Origin: Sphaerisporangium sp. TRM90804
Lineage (GTDB): Bacteria; Actinomycetota; Actinomycetes; Streptosporangiales; Streptosporangiaceae
DNA length: 64,000 nucleotides
Assembly (NCBI RefSeq): GCF_029846175.1
Contig: NZ_JARWAC010000028.1
Location: forward strand, 56,147 to 120,146
Direction of reading: 5' to 3'
Made by a program: the position numbers and the translations under genes. The notes beneath the pieces were generated by a model that saw nothing but the letters and a program-made list of their open reading frames with translations, was not told the DNA's origin and ran no database searches. Of the stretch, positions 17,721 to 25,582 are shown piece after piece; position 1 is the stretch's first letter, and each line of letters opens with the position of its first letter.

Positions 17721-18290
17721 ATGACGATCCCCCAGCCCGCCATGCCCGCCGCCGAGAAGCGCGGCGCCGCTCCCTGGCTCGTGCCGCTGCTCGCCGGCGG
17801 CTTCGTGGCCGTCGTGCTCGGCGTGTACGGCCGCGCCCACACACCTACCGGCTTCGCCGTGGGTCTGTCCGGCTTCTCCGGCGCCCAGGCCATGAAGTCG
17901 TGGCTCGCGACCGGCACGTTCCTGCTCGCCATCGTGCAGGTCGTCTCCGCGATGGCGATGTACGGCAAGCTCCGCGGGGTGCGGGCGCCGTCCTGGACCG
18001 CCACCCTGCACCGGTGGTCGGGGCGCACGGCCTTCCTGCTGTCGGTCCCGGTCGCCTTCCACTGCCTGTACGCGCTGGGCGCGCAGTTCGACGTCCCGCG
18101 TGTGCTGGTGCACTCGCTGCTCGGAACCTTCTTCTACGGCGTGTTCGTGGCCAAGATGCTCTCGCTGCCCAAGCGGGACCTGCCGGGCTGGACGCTGCCG
18201 GTCCTCGGCGGCCTGCTGTTCACCACGCTCACCGGCCTGTGGCTGACGTCGTCCTTCTGGTTCTTCACGACGTTCGGCATCGCGCTCTGA
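17721..18290 (+). CDS. DUF6529-like four- to five-helix membrane protein
   Basis: 189 aa with hydrophobic helices around 20-37, 63-82, 105-122, 132-148 and 160-188. His residues sit in or near helices (LHRWSGRTAF, AFHCLYALG, VHSLLGTFFYG), a pattern like cytochrome b561 or ferric-reductase-type proteins, so haem b binding is plausible but unproven. It follows the secreted-protein gene by 12 bp. Family assignment is from pattern memory. Confidence 0.65.
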   Translation: MTIPQPAMPAAEKRGAAPWLVPLLAGGFVAVVLGVYGRAHTPTGFAVGLSGFSGAQAMKSWLATGTFLLAIVQVVSAMAMYGKLRGVRAPSWTATLHRWSGRTAFLLSVPVAFHCLYALGAQFDVPRVLVHSLLGTFFYGVFVAKMLSLPKRDLPGWTLPVLGGLLFTTLTGLWLTSSFWFFTTFGIAL

Positions 18291-18336
18291 CGCCCCGGCC
18301 AGGAGCGCCCCGGACCCGGGGTCAGAACGAGCCGGG

Positions 18337-18370
18337 CGCGTCCGGCCCAGGCGGGGACGGGCCGGACGCG
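18337..18370. terminator. Bidirectional hairpin terminator
   Basis: Perfect 12-bp repeat CGCGTCCGGCCC / GGGCCGGACGCG with a 10-nt loop between the convergent DUF6529-like and CitE-like genes. Confidence 0.65.
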
Positions 18371-18375
18371 TCCGC

Positions 18376-19314
18376 TCAGGCGGGCGGCTCGAAAGCGCTG
18401 GTGCGCGACATCCCCGCCGCGCGGCCCTTGGCGGCGACGACCAGCGCCATCTTGCGCGACGCCTCGTCGATCATCTCCTCGCCCAGCATGACCGCGCCGC
18501 GCCGGTCGACCGTCGTGGCGTGCTCGTAGGCGTCCAGGATCAGCTCGGCGTGGTCGTAGTCCTCCTGGGACGGCGAGAAGATCTCGTTGGCCGCCTCGAT
18601 CTGCGAGGGGTGCAGCACCCACTTGCCGTCGAACCCGAGCGCCGCCGACCTGCGCGCCGTCAGGTCGAACCCCTCGGCGTCGCGCACGGCCAGATACGGC
18701 CCGTCGACGGCCTGGAGGCCGTGCGCGCGCGCGGCCATGAGGATGCGCATCAGCACGTAGTGGTAGGCGTCGCCCTCGGTGTACCCCGCGGGCTGGCGGC
18801 CGACCACCAGGCCGCGCATGTTGATCGACGCCATGAAGTCGGCGGGGCCGAACACCAGGGCCTCCAGCCGCGGCGACGCCGCGGCGATCGTGTCGACCTC
18901 GACGAGGCCGCGCGCGCTCTCGATCTGCGCCTCGACCCCGATGCGCCCGACCGGCAGCCCGTTGGCCTTCTCGACCTGCGTGAGCAGGAGGTCGAGCCAG
19001 GCCACGTGGACGGCGTCCTCCACCTTGGGCAGCATCAGGCAGTCGAGGGAGTCGCCGGCCCCCTCCACGACCTCGATCACGTCGCGGTACGTCCACGGCG
19101 TCGACAGGTCGTTGACGCGGACGACCCGTGTCCTGCCCGTCCAGTCGCCGGTGCGCAGGGCCTCGACGACGTTCTTCCTGGCCTGCTCCTTGGCCTGGGG
19201 TGCGACCGAGTCCTCCAGGTCGAGGAAGACCTCGTCGGCCGGCAGCCCCTGCGCCTTCTCCAGGAAGCGGGGGTTGCTGCCGGGCACCGCCAGACACGAT
19301 CGACGAGAGCGCAT
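18376..19314 (-). CDS. HpcH/HpaI aldolase / CitE-like lyase
   Basis: 312 aa TIM-barrel C-C lyase of the citrate lyase beta-subunit family, which acts on CoA thioesters such as malyl-, methylmalyl- or citramalyl-CoA. Signatures: RSCLAVPGSNPRFLEKA, DEVFLDLEDSVAP (metal/substrate acid), EAQIESARGLVEVDTIAAAS (metal-binding Glu), FGPADFMASI and GFDGKWVLHPSQIEAANEIFSPS. No citrate lyase alpha/gamma genes are nearby, so it is not the classical complex. The ATG at 19314 is preceded by TACGGT at 6 nt, a leaderless arrangement. Confidence 0.9.
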   Translation of the reverse strand: MRSRRSCLAVPGSNPRFLEKAQGLPADEVFLDLEDSVAPQAKEQARKNVVEALRTGDWTGRTRVVRVNDLSTPWTYRDVIEVVEGAGDSLDCLMLPKVEDAVHVAWLDLLLTQVEKANGLPVGRIGVEAQIESARGLVEVDTIAAASPRLEALVFGPADFMASINMRGLVVGRQPAGYTEGDAYHYVLMRILMAARAHGLQAVDGPYLAVRDAEGFDLTARRSAALGFDGKWVLHPSQIEAANEIFSPSQEDYDHAELILDAYEHATTVDRRGAVMLGEEMIDEASRKMALVVAAKGRAAGMSRTSAFEPPA

Positions 19315-19320
19315 GGGGTC

Positions 19321-19326
19321 ACCGTA
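19321..19326 (-). promoter_or_regulatory. -10 element, leaderless start of the CitE-like gene
   Basis: TACGGT on the minus strand, 6 nt before the ATG at 19314. Confidence 0.45.
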
Positions 19327-19464
19327 GCCGCCGCCCCGCGCCACCCCCGCATGTGGGCGCGTCACAAAGGGGACTCCCCGTTGTTGGCGCGGATCTCCCA
19401 CCGATTCTCCAGCGGACCTCCCGACAATGGACACCACACCTTCGGTACAAGGAGCGCAAGAACG

Positions 19465-20028
19465 ATGAACGACGCCTACGCGGCCCATCCGGCCGTCCTG
19501 TCCGATCTCATCCCTAAAAGCCTGGTGCGCGACGCCGCCCTGGTGATCGGCGCGGCCGGCCTGACCGGCGTGGCCGCGCAGGTCAGCATCCCGCTGCCGG
19601 GCACGCCCGTGCCGTTCACGCTCCAGACCTTCGCGGTCCTGCTGGCGGGCGCGGCGCTCGGCCTGCCGCGCGCCTTCCTCGGGATGGCGCTGTACCTGGC
19701 GCTCGGGCAGCTCGGGGTGCCGTGGTTCGCCTCCTCGGGCGGCAACGCGACGCTCGGCTACGTGGTCGGCTTCGTGCTCGCCGCGTCGGTCGTCGGCGCG
19801 CTGGCGAGCCGCGGCGGCGACCGCACGGCTCCGCGCACCTTCGCCACGATGCTCTTCGGCACGCTGCTGATCTACGCCGTGGGCGTGCCCTGGCTGATGG
19901 TCGCCACGGGCCTCAGCCTGCCCGCCGCCTTCGCCGCAGGCGTCGTGCCGTTCCTGATCGGCGACGCGGTCAAGGTGCTGGTCGCCACCGGCCTGCTGCC
20001 CGCGGCGTGGAAGCTCACCCGCCGCTGA
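19465..20028 (+). CDS. bioY: Biotin transporter S component BioY
   Basis: 187 aa BioY-family integral membrane protein with about six helices, the biotin-binding subunit of an ECF transporter or a solitary biotin importer. Typical blocks are QVSIPLPGTPVPFTLQTFAVLLAGAALG, ALYLALGQLGVPWFA and GGNATLGYVVGFVLAA. The ECF ATPase (BioM) and T component (BioN) are not adjacent, so it may work alone or with a shared energising module. AAGGAGCG lies 8 nt before the ATG. I see no BioQ-like operator. Confidence 0.94.
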   Translation: MNDAYAAHPAVLSDLIPKSLVRDAALVIGAAGLTGVAAQVSIPLPGTPVPFTLQTFAVLLAGAALGLPRAFLGMALYLALGQLGVPWFASSGGNATLGYVVGFVLAASVVGALASRGGDRTAPRTFATMLFGTLLIYAVGVPWLMVATGLSLPAAFAAGVVPFLIGDAVKVLVATGLLPAAWKLTRR

Positions 20029-20129
20029 CCGGCGCCCCGCCCGCCGGACGGCCCCCCTCGCCGCGCCCGTCCGGCACCGCCGCCCGCGCGCGGGGACCCG
20101 CGGGCCGTGCCCGGAGGGCCGCCGGGCCG

Positions 20130-20135
20130 TACATT
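20130..20135 (+). promoter_or_regulatory. -10 element, leaderless start of the 125-aa protein gene
   Basis: TACATT, 6 nt before the GTG at 20142. Confidence 0.45.
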
Positions 20136-20141
20136 GCTGGT

Positions 20142-20519
20142 GTGAGCCACTCGCTGATCGAAGAGGGCGCCAAGAAGTCGAGCGTCCTGTGGATCTCCCT
20201 GTCCGGACGTGACCGGCTCGCCTGGCACGTCTGGCACGAGGGCGCCGTCTACGTGGTGACCGGCGGCGGCGAGCAGCCGCTGCCCGGCCTCACGAGCGCC
20301 TCACGGGTCCGGGTGACCCTGCGCAGCAAGGACAACGGCGCCGAGCTCGTCCGGTTCGACGCCGACGTCGAGGTGGTCGATCAGCGCTCGTCCTCGGCGG
20401 CCGGGGCGGTCGCCGTCCTGGCGAAGGAGCGCCTCAACGCCGTCGACGCCGAGGGCCTCACCGAGCGCTGGGCCTCCGGCTCGGAGGTCGTCCGGCTGGT
20501 GCCGGTGGTGGCCGCCTGA
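20142..20519 (+). CDS. Conserved hypothetical protein
   Basis: 125 aa, predicted cytosolic, with alternating beta-like segments (SSVLWISLSGRDRLAWHVWHEG, AVYVVTGGGEQPLPGL, SRVRVTLRSKDNGAELVRFDADV). The pattern is compatible with a split beta-barrel (flavin/F420-binding-like) fold, but no cofactor motif is clear and I do not recognise the family. Leaderless GTG start. Its last 139 bp overlap, tail to tail, the 3' end of the EamA transporter gene. Confidence 0.7.
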   Translation: MSHSLIEEGAKKSSVLWISLSGRDRLAWHVWHEGAVYVVTGGGEQPLPGLTSASRVRVTLRSKDNGAELVRFDADVEVVDQRSSSAAGAVAVLAKERLNAVDAEGLTERWASGSEVVRLVPVVAA

Positions 20520-21394
20520 GCCAGCAGGGCTCCGGCCAGCACCACGGCCCCGCCGATGATCTGCGCCGCGCCGAGGCGCTCGCCCACCAGGAACCACGCG
20601 ATCACCGCGCCGGCGACCACCTCCAGTGAGGCGACGGTGGCGCCCACCGCGGCCGTCAGGCGGCGGACGGCGACGACGCCGGTGAAGTACGCCAGCACGG
20701 TGGCGATCGCGACCAGCCAGAGCGCGGCGGCGAGCACGGGAAGGGTGTTGCCGCCCAGGGTGGCCTGCGTCGTGAACGCCCCCCAGGGGATCTCCCACGG
20801 CCGCGACAGCGGGGCCAGCACGACGGCGGCCCCCGCCAGGCCCCAGACGATCAGCCCGAGCGGCTCGACGTCGTCGCCGAAGCCGTCGCTCATCAGGAAG
20901 TACCCCGCGCAGCACGCCGCCGCGGCCAGGCCCAGCAGGAGGCCGATGCCGTCCAGCGCCAGCCCGCGCCACGCCTCGACGACCACCCCGAGGCCGATCA
21001 CAACGATGACCGCCCCGGCGTAGGCCGAGCGCGCCAGCCGCACCCGCCTGACGAAGCGCACCCACAGCACCACCACGACGGGCGAGGTGAACTCCAGCAG
21101 CAGAACCACGCCGACCGGCAGGCGCGTGATGGCGGTGAAGAACAACGCCTGGACGCCGGCCACGGCGATCAGCCCGTACGCGGCGAAGAACCCCAGCCTG
21201 CCGGGCGGGATGCGCAGCGCCTTCGGCCGGAACACCGCCAGGAGCAGGACGAGCAGCAGGGCCGCGCCGGCCATGCGCACCCACACCGCCTGCAGGGGGG
21301 TCAGCCCGCCGGCGCCGAGGAACTTGGCCATCGGGCCGGAGAAGCCGAAGCACAAGGACGACGTGACCGCCACCGCGAGAGCAGTGCCCTTCAT
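20381..21394 (-). CDS. EamA/DMT-family transporter
   Basis: 337 aa with ten predicted transmembrane helices in two EamA repeats (MKGTALAVAVTSSLCFGFSG and TLPVLAAALWLVAIATVLAYF onwards; a GERL motif near the end of the second repeat). Probably a metabolite exporter with unknown substrate. AGGAGGTG precedes the ATG. The last ~40 residues are a soluble, Ser/Thr/Arg-rich tail encoded opposite the end of the 125-aa protein gene; either that tail or the overlap is unusual. Confidence 0.88.
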   Translation of the reverse strand: MKGTALAVAVTSSLCFGFSGPMAKFLGAGGLTPLQAVWVRMAGAALLLVLLLAVFRPKALRIPPGRLGFFAAYGLIAVAGVQALFFTAITRLPVGVVLLLEFTSPVVVVLWVRFVRRVRLARSAYAGAVIVVIGLGVVVEAWRGLALDGIGLLLGLAAAACCAGYFLMSDGFGDDVEPLGLIVWGLAGAAVVLAPLSRPWEIPWGAFTTQATLGGNTLPVLAAALWLVAIATVLAYFTGVVAVRRLTAAVGATVASLEVVAGAVIAWFLVGERLGAAQIIGGAVVLAGALLAQAATTGTSRTTSEPEAQRSVRPSASTALRRSFARTATAPAAEDER

Positions 21395-21502
21395 CACGCA
21401 CCTCCTGTCAGTAGTGTTCAATGCGTTTGATGCTGTCACAACCGAATGCGCGTTGGAAAGGCTTTTAAAGGGGGCCGACAGGGCGAACCCCCGCTGACCT
21501 CG

Positions 21503-21508
21503 TACGCT
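21503..21508 (+). promoter_or_regulatory. -10 element, leaderless start of the MgtE-N/CBS gene
   Basis: TACGCT, 6 nt before the GTG at 21515. Confidence 0.45.
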
Positions 21509-21514
21509 GCGAGA

Positions 21515-22795
21515 GTGAGGATCTTCATCGCCAGGCTGGCGGGGACCGCGGTGTTCGATCCCACCGGGGACCGCATCGGCCGGGTACGCGACGTCGTGGT
21601 GGCCCTGCGCGCCAACGACCCGCCCCGCGTGCACGGCCTCGTGGTCGAGGTACAGCGGCGCCAGGTCTTCCTGCCCATCACCCGCGTCCGCGGCATCGAG
21701 GCCGACGCCGTGATCTTCACCGGCAGCATCAACATGCGCCGCTTCGAGAAGCACACGACCGAGTCCCTGGCCATCGGGGAGCTGCTGGACCTGACCGTCG
21801 AGGCCGGCGGCCAGAGCGCCACGGTGCTCGACCTCGCCATGGAGGCCGGCAGGACCGGCGAGTGGCTGATCACCAAGGTGGCGGTGCTGCGCGGCGCCGG
21901 GCGGGGCCTGCGGCGGCGGCGCGGCGAGACGCTGGTCGTCGACTGGGCGGAGGTCTCCGGGTTCGGCGCGGTGCAGGCCGACCAGGGCGCGGCCAACCTG
22001 CTCGCCGCCTTCGAGGAGACCCGCCCCGCCGACCTGGCCAACGCGCTGCGCCACCTGCCCGTCAAGCGGCGGGCGGAGGTGGCGGCCGCCCTGCAGGACG
22101 AGCGGCTCGCCGACGTGCTTGAGGAGCTGCCGGAACGCGACCAGATCGGCATCCTCAACCGCCTGGACGCCGAGCGCGCCGCCGACGTGCTCGCGGCCAT
22201 GGACCCCGACGACGCCGCCGACCTGCTGCAGGACCTGGCGCCCCCGCAGGCCCAGGCGCTGCTCGCCCGCATGGAGCCGCGCGAGGCCGCGCCGGTGCTG
22301 CGGCTGATGACGTACGCCGAGAACACGGCCGGCGGCATGATGACCAGCCAGCCCATCATCCTGCCGCCGCACGCGACCATCGCCGAGGCCCTGGCCGAGA
22401 TACGACGCCAGGACATCACGCCGCCGGTCGCCGCCCAGGTGTACGTCACCCGGCCGCCCGTCGAGACCCCGACCGGGAGATACCTGGGCGTGGCCCACTT
22501 CCAGGCGCTGCTGCGCGTGCCGCCGTCCTCGCTGCTCGGCGGGGCCATCGACCGCAGCATCGACCCCATACGCCCGGACCTGCCGCTGGCGGGGGTGACC
22601 TCGTACCTGGCCGCCTACAACCTGGTGGCGGCCCCGGTGGTGGACGAGAACGGCCGGCTCGTGGGGGCCGTCACGGTCGACGACGTGCTGGACCACCTGC
22701 TGCCGCCGGGCTGGCGCGAGCGCGACGAGCAGACCGCGCCCGACGGCGACGCCGCGCCCGCCCTGGGCGGGCCGGAGGTGCCCGGTGGCGGTTGA
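21515..22795 (+). CDS. MgtE N-terminal/CBS domain protein with PRC-barrel
   Basis: 426 aa, soluble. It begins with PRC-barrel-like beta segments (FDPTGDRIGRVRDVVVAL and a second barrel around 80-165), then the MgtE intracellular helical repeat (PADLANALRHLPVKRRAEVA, RLADVLEELPERDQIGIL, DPDDAADLLQDL) and a CBS pair (NTAGGMMTSQPIILPP; APVVDENGRLVGAVTVDDVLDHLL). The Mg2+ channel domain is absent, so this is a sensor-like relative rather than a transporter. It overlaps the DUF1003 gene by 11 nt, an operon arrangement also seen near mrp in mycobacteria. Confidence 0.88.
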   Translation: MRIFIARLAGTAVFDPTGDRIGRVRDVVVALRANDPPRVHGLVVEVQRRQVFLPITRVRGIEADAVIFTGSINMRRFEKHTTESLAIGELLDLTVEAGGQSATVLDLAMEAGRTGEWLITKVAVLRGAGRGLRRRRGETLVVDWAEVSGFGAVQADQGAANLLAAFEETRPADLANALRHLPVKRRAEVAAALQDERLADVLEELPERDQIGILNRLDAERAADVLAAMDPDDAADLLQDLAPPQAQALLARMEPREAAPVLRLMTYAENTAGGMMTSQPIILPPHATIAEALAEIRRQDITPPVAAQVYVTRPPVETPTGRYLGVAHFQALLRVPPSSLLGGAIDRSIDPIRPDLPLAGVTSYLAAYNLVAAPVVDENGRLVGAVTVDDVLDHLLPPGWRERDEQTAPDGDAAPALGGPEVPGGG

Positions 22796-23279
22796 GCGGC
22801 TGGACCAGCCCCGGGAGCTGCGCCGCGGCCTGCGCCCGCACTACGACCCCGAGGCGTTCGGGCGGGTGTCCGAGCGGTTCGCCCGCTTCCTCGGCACGGC
22901 GCGGTTCCTGGTCTACATGACCGGGGTCATCGCGATCTGGGTGGTCTGGAACATCGTGGCGCCCGCGCCGCTGGTGTTCGACCCCTACCCGTTCATCTTC
23001 CTGACCCTGATGCTCTCGCTTCAGGCCTCGTACGCCGCCCCGCTGATCCTGCTGGCCCAGAACCGGCAGGCCGACCGCGACCGCGTCCAGACCGAGCAGG
23101 ACCGGGTGGCCACCGAGCGCAACCAGGCGGAGGTGGAGTACCTGACCAGGGAGATCGCGGGACTGCGGCTCGCGCTCGGCGAGCTGGCCACCCGCGACTA
23201 CATCAGGGGAGAGCTGGAGCGGCTGCTCGGCGAGGGGCGCGACGGGTTCGACCGGGCCGACCCGCGCGACCGGCGGTGA
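22785..23279 (+). CDS. DUF1003 family membrane protein
   Basis: 164 aa with two transmembrane helices (FLVYMTGVIAIWVVWNIVA and YPFIFLTLMLSLQASYAAPLILL) and a C-terminal coiled-coil-like helix rich in Asp, Arg, Gln and Glu (DRDRVQTEQDRVATERNQAE). Matches DUF1003, function unknown. GTG start inside the 3' end of the MgtE-N/CBS gene, with GGAGG just upstream, so translation is coupled. A joint role in divalent-cation homeostasis is an inference from linkage. Confidence 0.9.
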   Translation: MAVERLDQPRELRRGLRPHYDPEAFGRVSERFARFLGTARFLVYMTGVIAIWVVWNIVAPAPLVFDPYPFIFLTLMLSLQASYAAPLILLAQNRQADRDRVQTEQDRVATERNQAEVEYLTREIAGLRLALGELATRDYIRGELERLLGEGRDGFDRADPRDRR

Positions 23280-23289
23280 CCCGGCCCGG

Positions 23290-23748
23290 TCAGCGGGCGC
23301 CGGTGGCGAAGAGCTTGGCGAGCATCGCGGCGCACTGCCGCAGCTCCTCCTCCCCGAGCACGTCCAGGAACTCCCGCTGGATGGCGCGCAGGTAGGTGGG
23401 GGTGGCCTCGGAGAGACGGTTCTCGCCCGAATCGGTAAGCACCGCGAACAGCCCCCGGGCATCGCTCGGGCAGGCCGCGCGCTCCACCAGGCCCTCGCGC
23501 TGGAGCCGGTCGATCAGCCGCGTCAGCCCGCTGCGGGACAGCAGGACGCGGTCGGCGAGGTCGTTCATGCGCAGCCGGCGGTCGGGGCTCCCCGCCAGTG
23601 TCTGCAGGACGTCGTAGGCGGCGGGGGCCAGGTCGTGCCCGCTCAGCAGGTCGGTCTCCAGACCGCGGGTGATCTGTGCCTGTGCCCGCTGCAACATGCG
23701 CCAGACGACGAGCTGCCGCGGACTGATCTCCGCCATGCTGGAGGTCAC
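23290..23748 (-). CDS. MarR-family transcriptional regulator
   Basis: 152 aa winged-helix MarR repressor. The DNA-binding region is LRMNDLADRVLLSRSGLTRLIDRLQREGLVERAACPSDARG (recognition helix and wing), flanked by dimerisation helices. The GTG start lies 6 nt after TAGGAT, consistent with a leaderless transcript. The intergenic region towards mrp contains AGCGCA-N13-TGCGCT (23773-23797), a possible but weak MarR operator. Targets are unknown; it is convergent with the DUF1003 gene. Confidence 0.9.
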   Translation of the reverse strand: MTSSMAEISPRQLVVWRMLQRAQAQITRGLETDLLSGHDLAPAAYDVLQTLAGSPDRRLRMNDLADRVLLSRSGLTRLIDRLQREGLVERAACPSDARGLFAVLTDSGENRLSEATPTYLRAIQREFLDVLGEEELRQCAAMLAKLFATGAR

Positions 23749-23849
23749 GCGGTCATCCTAGAAGGTTGCATAAGCGCACACACCTCTACATTGCGCTCTC
23801 TTGGCGGGCCGCGAAGAGCTCACGGTTCGTCGGATCGCCCCCGGGTTCG

Positions 23850-23855
23850 TAGCAT
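23850..23855 (+). promoter_or_regulatory. -10 element, leaderless start of mrp
   Basis: TAGCAT, 7 nt before the ATG at 23863. This favours 23863 over the ATG at 23854, which overlaps the hexamer. Confidence 0.45.
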
Positions 23856-23862
23856 GGATCCC

Positions 23863-25002
23863 ATGGCACCAACCCCAGACCTGGTGACGGCCGCGCTCGC
23901 GACGGTCAACGACCCGGAGATCCGCAGGCCGATCACCGAGCTCGGCATGGTCAAGAGCATCGACATCTCCCCCGACGGGGCGGTGCGGGTCGGCGTCTTC
24001 CTCACCGTCGCCGGCTGCCCCATGCGCGACACCATCACCCGAGACATCACCGCCGCCGTCACCAAGATCGGCGGTGTCACCGGCGTCCAGGTCGAGATGG
24101 ACGTCATGAGCGCCGACCAGCGCAAGGAGCTCCAGACCAGGCTGCGCGGCGACCGCGGGCCCGAGAAGGAGATCCCCTTCGCCAAGCCCGGCTCCCTCAC
24201 CCGCGTCTTCGCGGTCGCGAGCGGCAAGGGAGGGGTCGGCAAGTCGTCGGTCACCGTCAACCTGGCGGCGGCGATGGCCGCGTCCGACCTGAAGGTCGGG
24301 GTCGTGGACGCCGACATCTACGGGCACTCGGTGCCCCGCATGCTCGGTGTCACCGACCGGCCCACCAAGGTCGAAGACATGATCATGCCGCCGGTGGCGC
24401 ACGACATCAAGGTCATCTCCGTCGGCATGTTCAAGCCCCCGGGCAACAGCCCCGTGGTGTGGCGCGGCCCGATGCTCGACCGCGCGCTGCACCAGTTCCT
24501 CGCCGACGTCTACTGGGGTGATCTCGACATCCTGCTGATGGACCTTCCGCCCGGCACCGGCGACATCGCGATCTCGGTGGCCCAGCGGATGCCCAGCGCC
24601 GAGATCCTGGTCGTGACCACCCCCCAGCAGGCCGCCGCCGAGGTCGCCGAGCGCGCCGGGTCGATCGCCGTGCAGACCCACCAGCAGATCGCCGGTGTCA
24701 TCGAGAACATGGCGTGGCTGCCCTGCCCGCACTGCGACGAGCGGGTCGCGGTGTTCGGCGAGGGCGGCGGGCAGGCCGTCGCCGACGGGCTCAGCCGCAC
24801 GCTGGGCACGCGGGTGCCGATGCTCGGCCAGGTGCCCATCGACCTGCGACTGCGCGAGGGCGGCGACAACGGCAAGCCGCTCGTGCTCAGCGACCCCGAC
24901 TCCCCCGCCGCGGCGGAGCTGCGGCGCATCGCCGCGGGCCTGAGCAAGAAGTCGACCAGCCTCAAGGGCCTCCACCTCAACCTCTCGCCGTCGGGCCGCT
25001 GA
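23863..25002 (+). CDS. mrp: Mrp/NBP35-family Fe-S cluster carrier ATPase
   Basis: 379 aa. The N-terminal MIP18/DUF59-like domain spans ~1-90 (VNDPEIRRPITELGMVKSID, GCPMRDTITRDI); the P-loop ATPase has the deviant Walker A GKGGVGKSS and switch VVDADIYGHSVPRML, and CPHCDE carries the CxxC that bridges the Fe-S cluster in the dimer. It delivers Fe-S clusters to apoproteins. The gene sits near tatB-htrA-sigE as in other actinobacteria and ends just before a strong hairpin. Confidence 0.95.
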   Translation: MAPTPDLVTAALATVNDPEIRRPITELGMVKSIDISPDGAVRVGVFLTVAGCPMRDTITRDITAAVTKIGGVTGVQVEMDVMSADQRKELQTRLRGDRGPEKEIPFAKPGSLTRVFAVASGKGGVGKSSVTVNLAAAMAASDLKVGVVDADIYGHSVPRMLGVTDRPTKVEDMIMPPVAHDIKVISVGMFKPPGNSPVVWRGPMLDRALHQFLADVYWGDLDILLMDLPPGTGDIAISVAQRMPSAEILVVTTPQQAAAEVAERAGSIAVQTHQQIAGVIENMAWLPCPHCDERVAVFGEGGGQAVADGLSRTLGTRVPMLGQVPIDLRLREGGDNGKPLVLSDPDSPAAAELRRIAAGLSKKSTSLKGLHLNLSPSGR

Positions 25003-25029
25003 CCGGCGGCCACGGGCCCGTCGACACGG

Positions 25030-25059
25030 AAGGGCCCGCCCCTCGGGGGGCGGGCCCTT
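25030..25059. terminator. Strong hairpin terminator
   Basis: Perfect 13-bp stem AAGGGCCCGCCCC / GGGGCGGGCCCTT with TCGG loop, between convergent mrp and tatB. The strongest terminator in the window. Confidence 0.8.
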
Positions 25060-25093
25060 CTCCGTTCAGCGGGTCACGGCGCCCCAGGCGCCC

Positions 25094-25462
25094 TCAGGTG
25101 GCCTCGGAGTCGTACGGCGGGACCTCGCCGTAGCCCAGCTCGTCGAGCACCGCCACCGGCGTGTACGGCTCCGGCGGGAGCGGGGTGTGCTCCGGCAGCG
25201 GCCCTTTGTCCCAGTCTTTCTCGACGTCCTCCAGCAGGTGCTTCCTGACGAAGTTCTTCGGATGGAGGTCGGCGGGATCGAAGTTGGTGAACTCCGGGCC
25301 GAGGTTGTCCTGCAGGTCGCTCTTGGCGTTGTTGGCCATCTGCCGCAGCTGCCGCAGCGCCCTGCCCGCCTGTGAGGCGGCCTGGGGGAGCTTCTCCGGC
25401 CCGAGGACCAGGAGGGCGATGACGATCAGTGCCAAGACCTCAGGCCAGCCGAGTCCGAACAC
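25094..25462 (-). CDS. tatB: Twin-arginine translocase subunit TatB
   Basis: 122 aa. One N-terminal transmembrane helix (MFGLGWPEVLALIVIALLVLGPEKLP) with the Tat-family FGLGW and GPEKLP elements, then an amphipathic helix (ASQAGRALRQLRQMANNAK) and an acidic, Pro-rich tail. Forms the Tat substrate receptor with TatC, which is not in this window. Position downstream of htrA and sigE matches the mycobacterial order. GTG start. Confidence 0.9.
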   Translation of the reverse strand: MFGLGWPEVLALIVIALLVLGPEKLPQAASQAGRALRQLRQMANNAKSDLQDNLGPEFTNFDPADLHPKNFVRKHLLEDVEKDWDKGPLPEHTPLPPEPYTPVAVLDELGYGEVPPYDSEAT

Positions 25463-25582
25463 TGTGCACTCCTACCGTTCTCCGGCACCGGCGCGTGCCG
25501 GCGACCCAGGCCGTGAGACAGCGGCCCTGGCTTTCCCCAGACTAATGCCCCGGCCGGGCGAAGGACGCCCGGCCCCGGCGGA

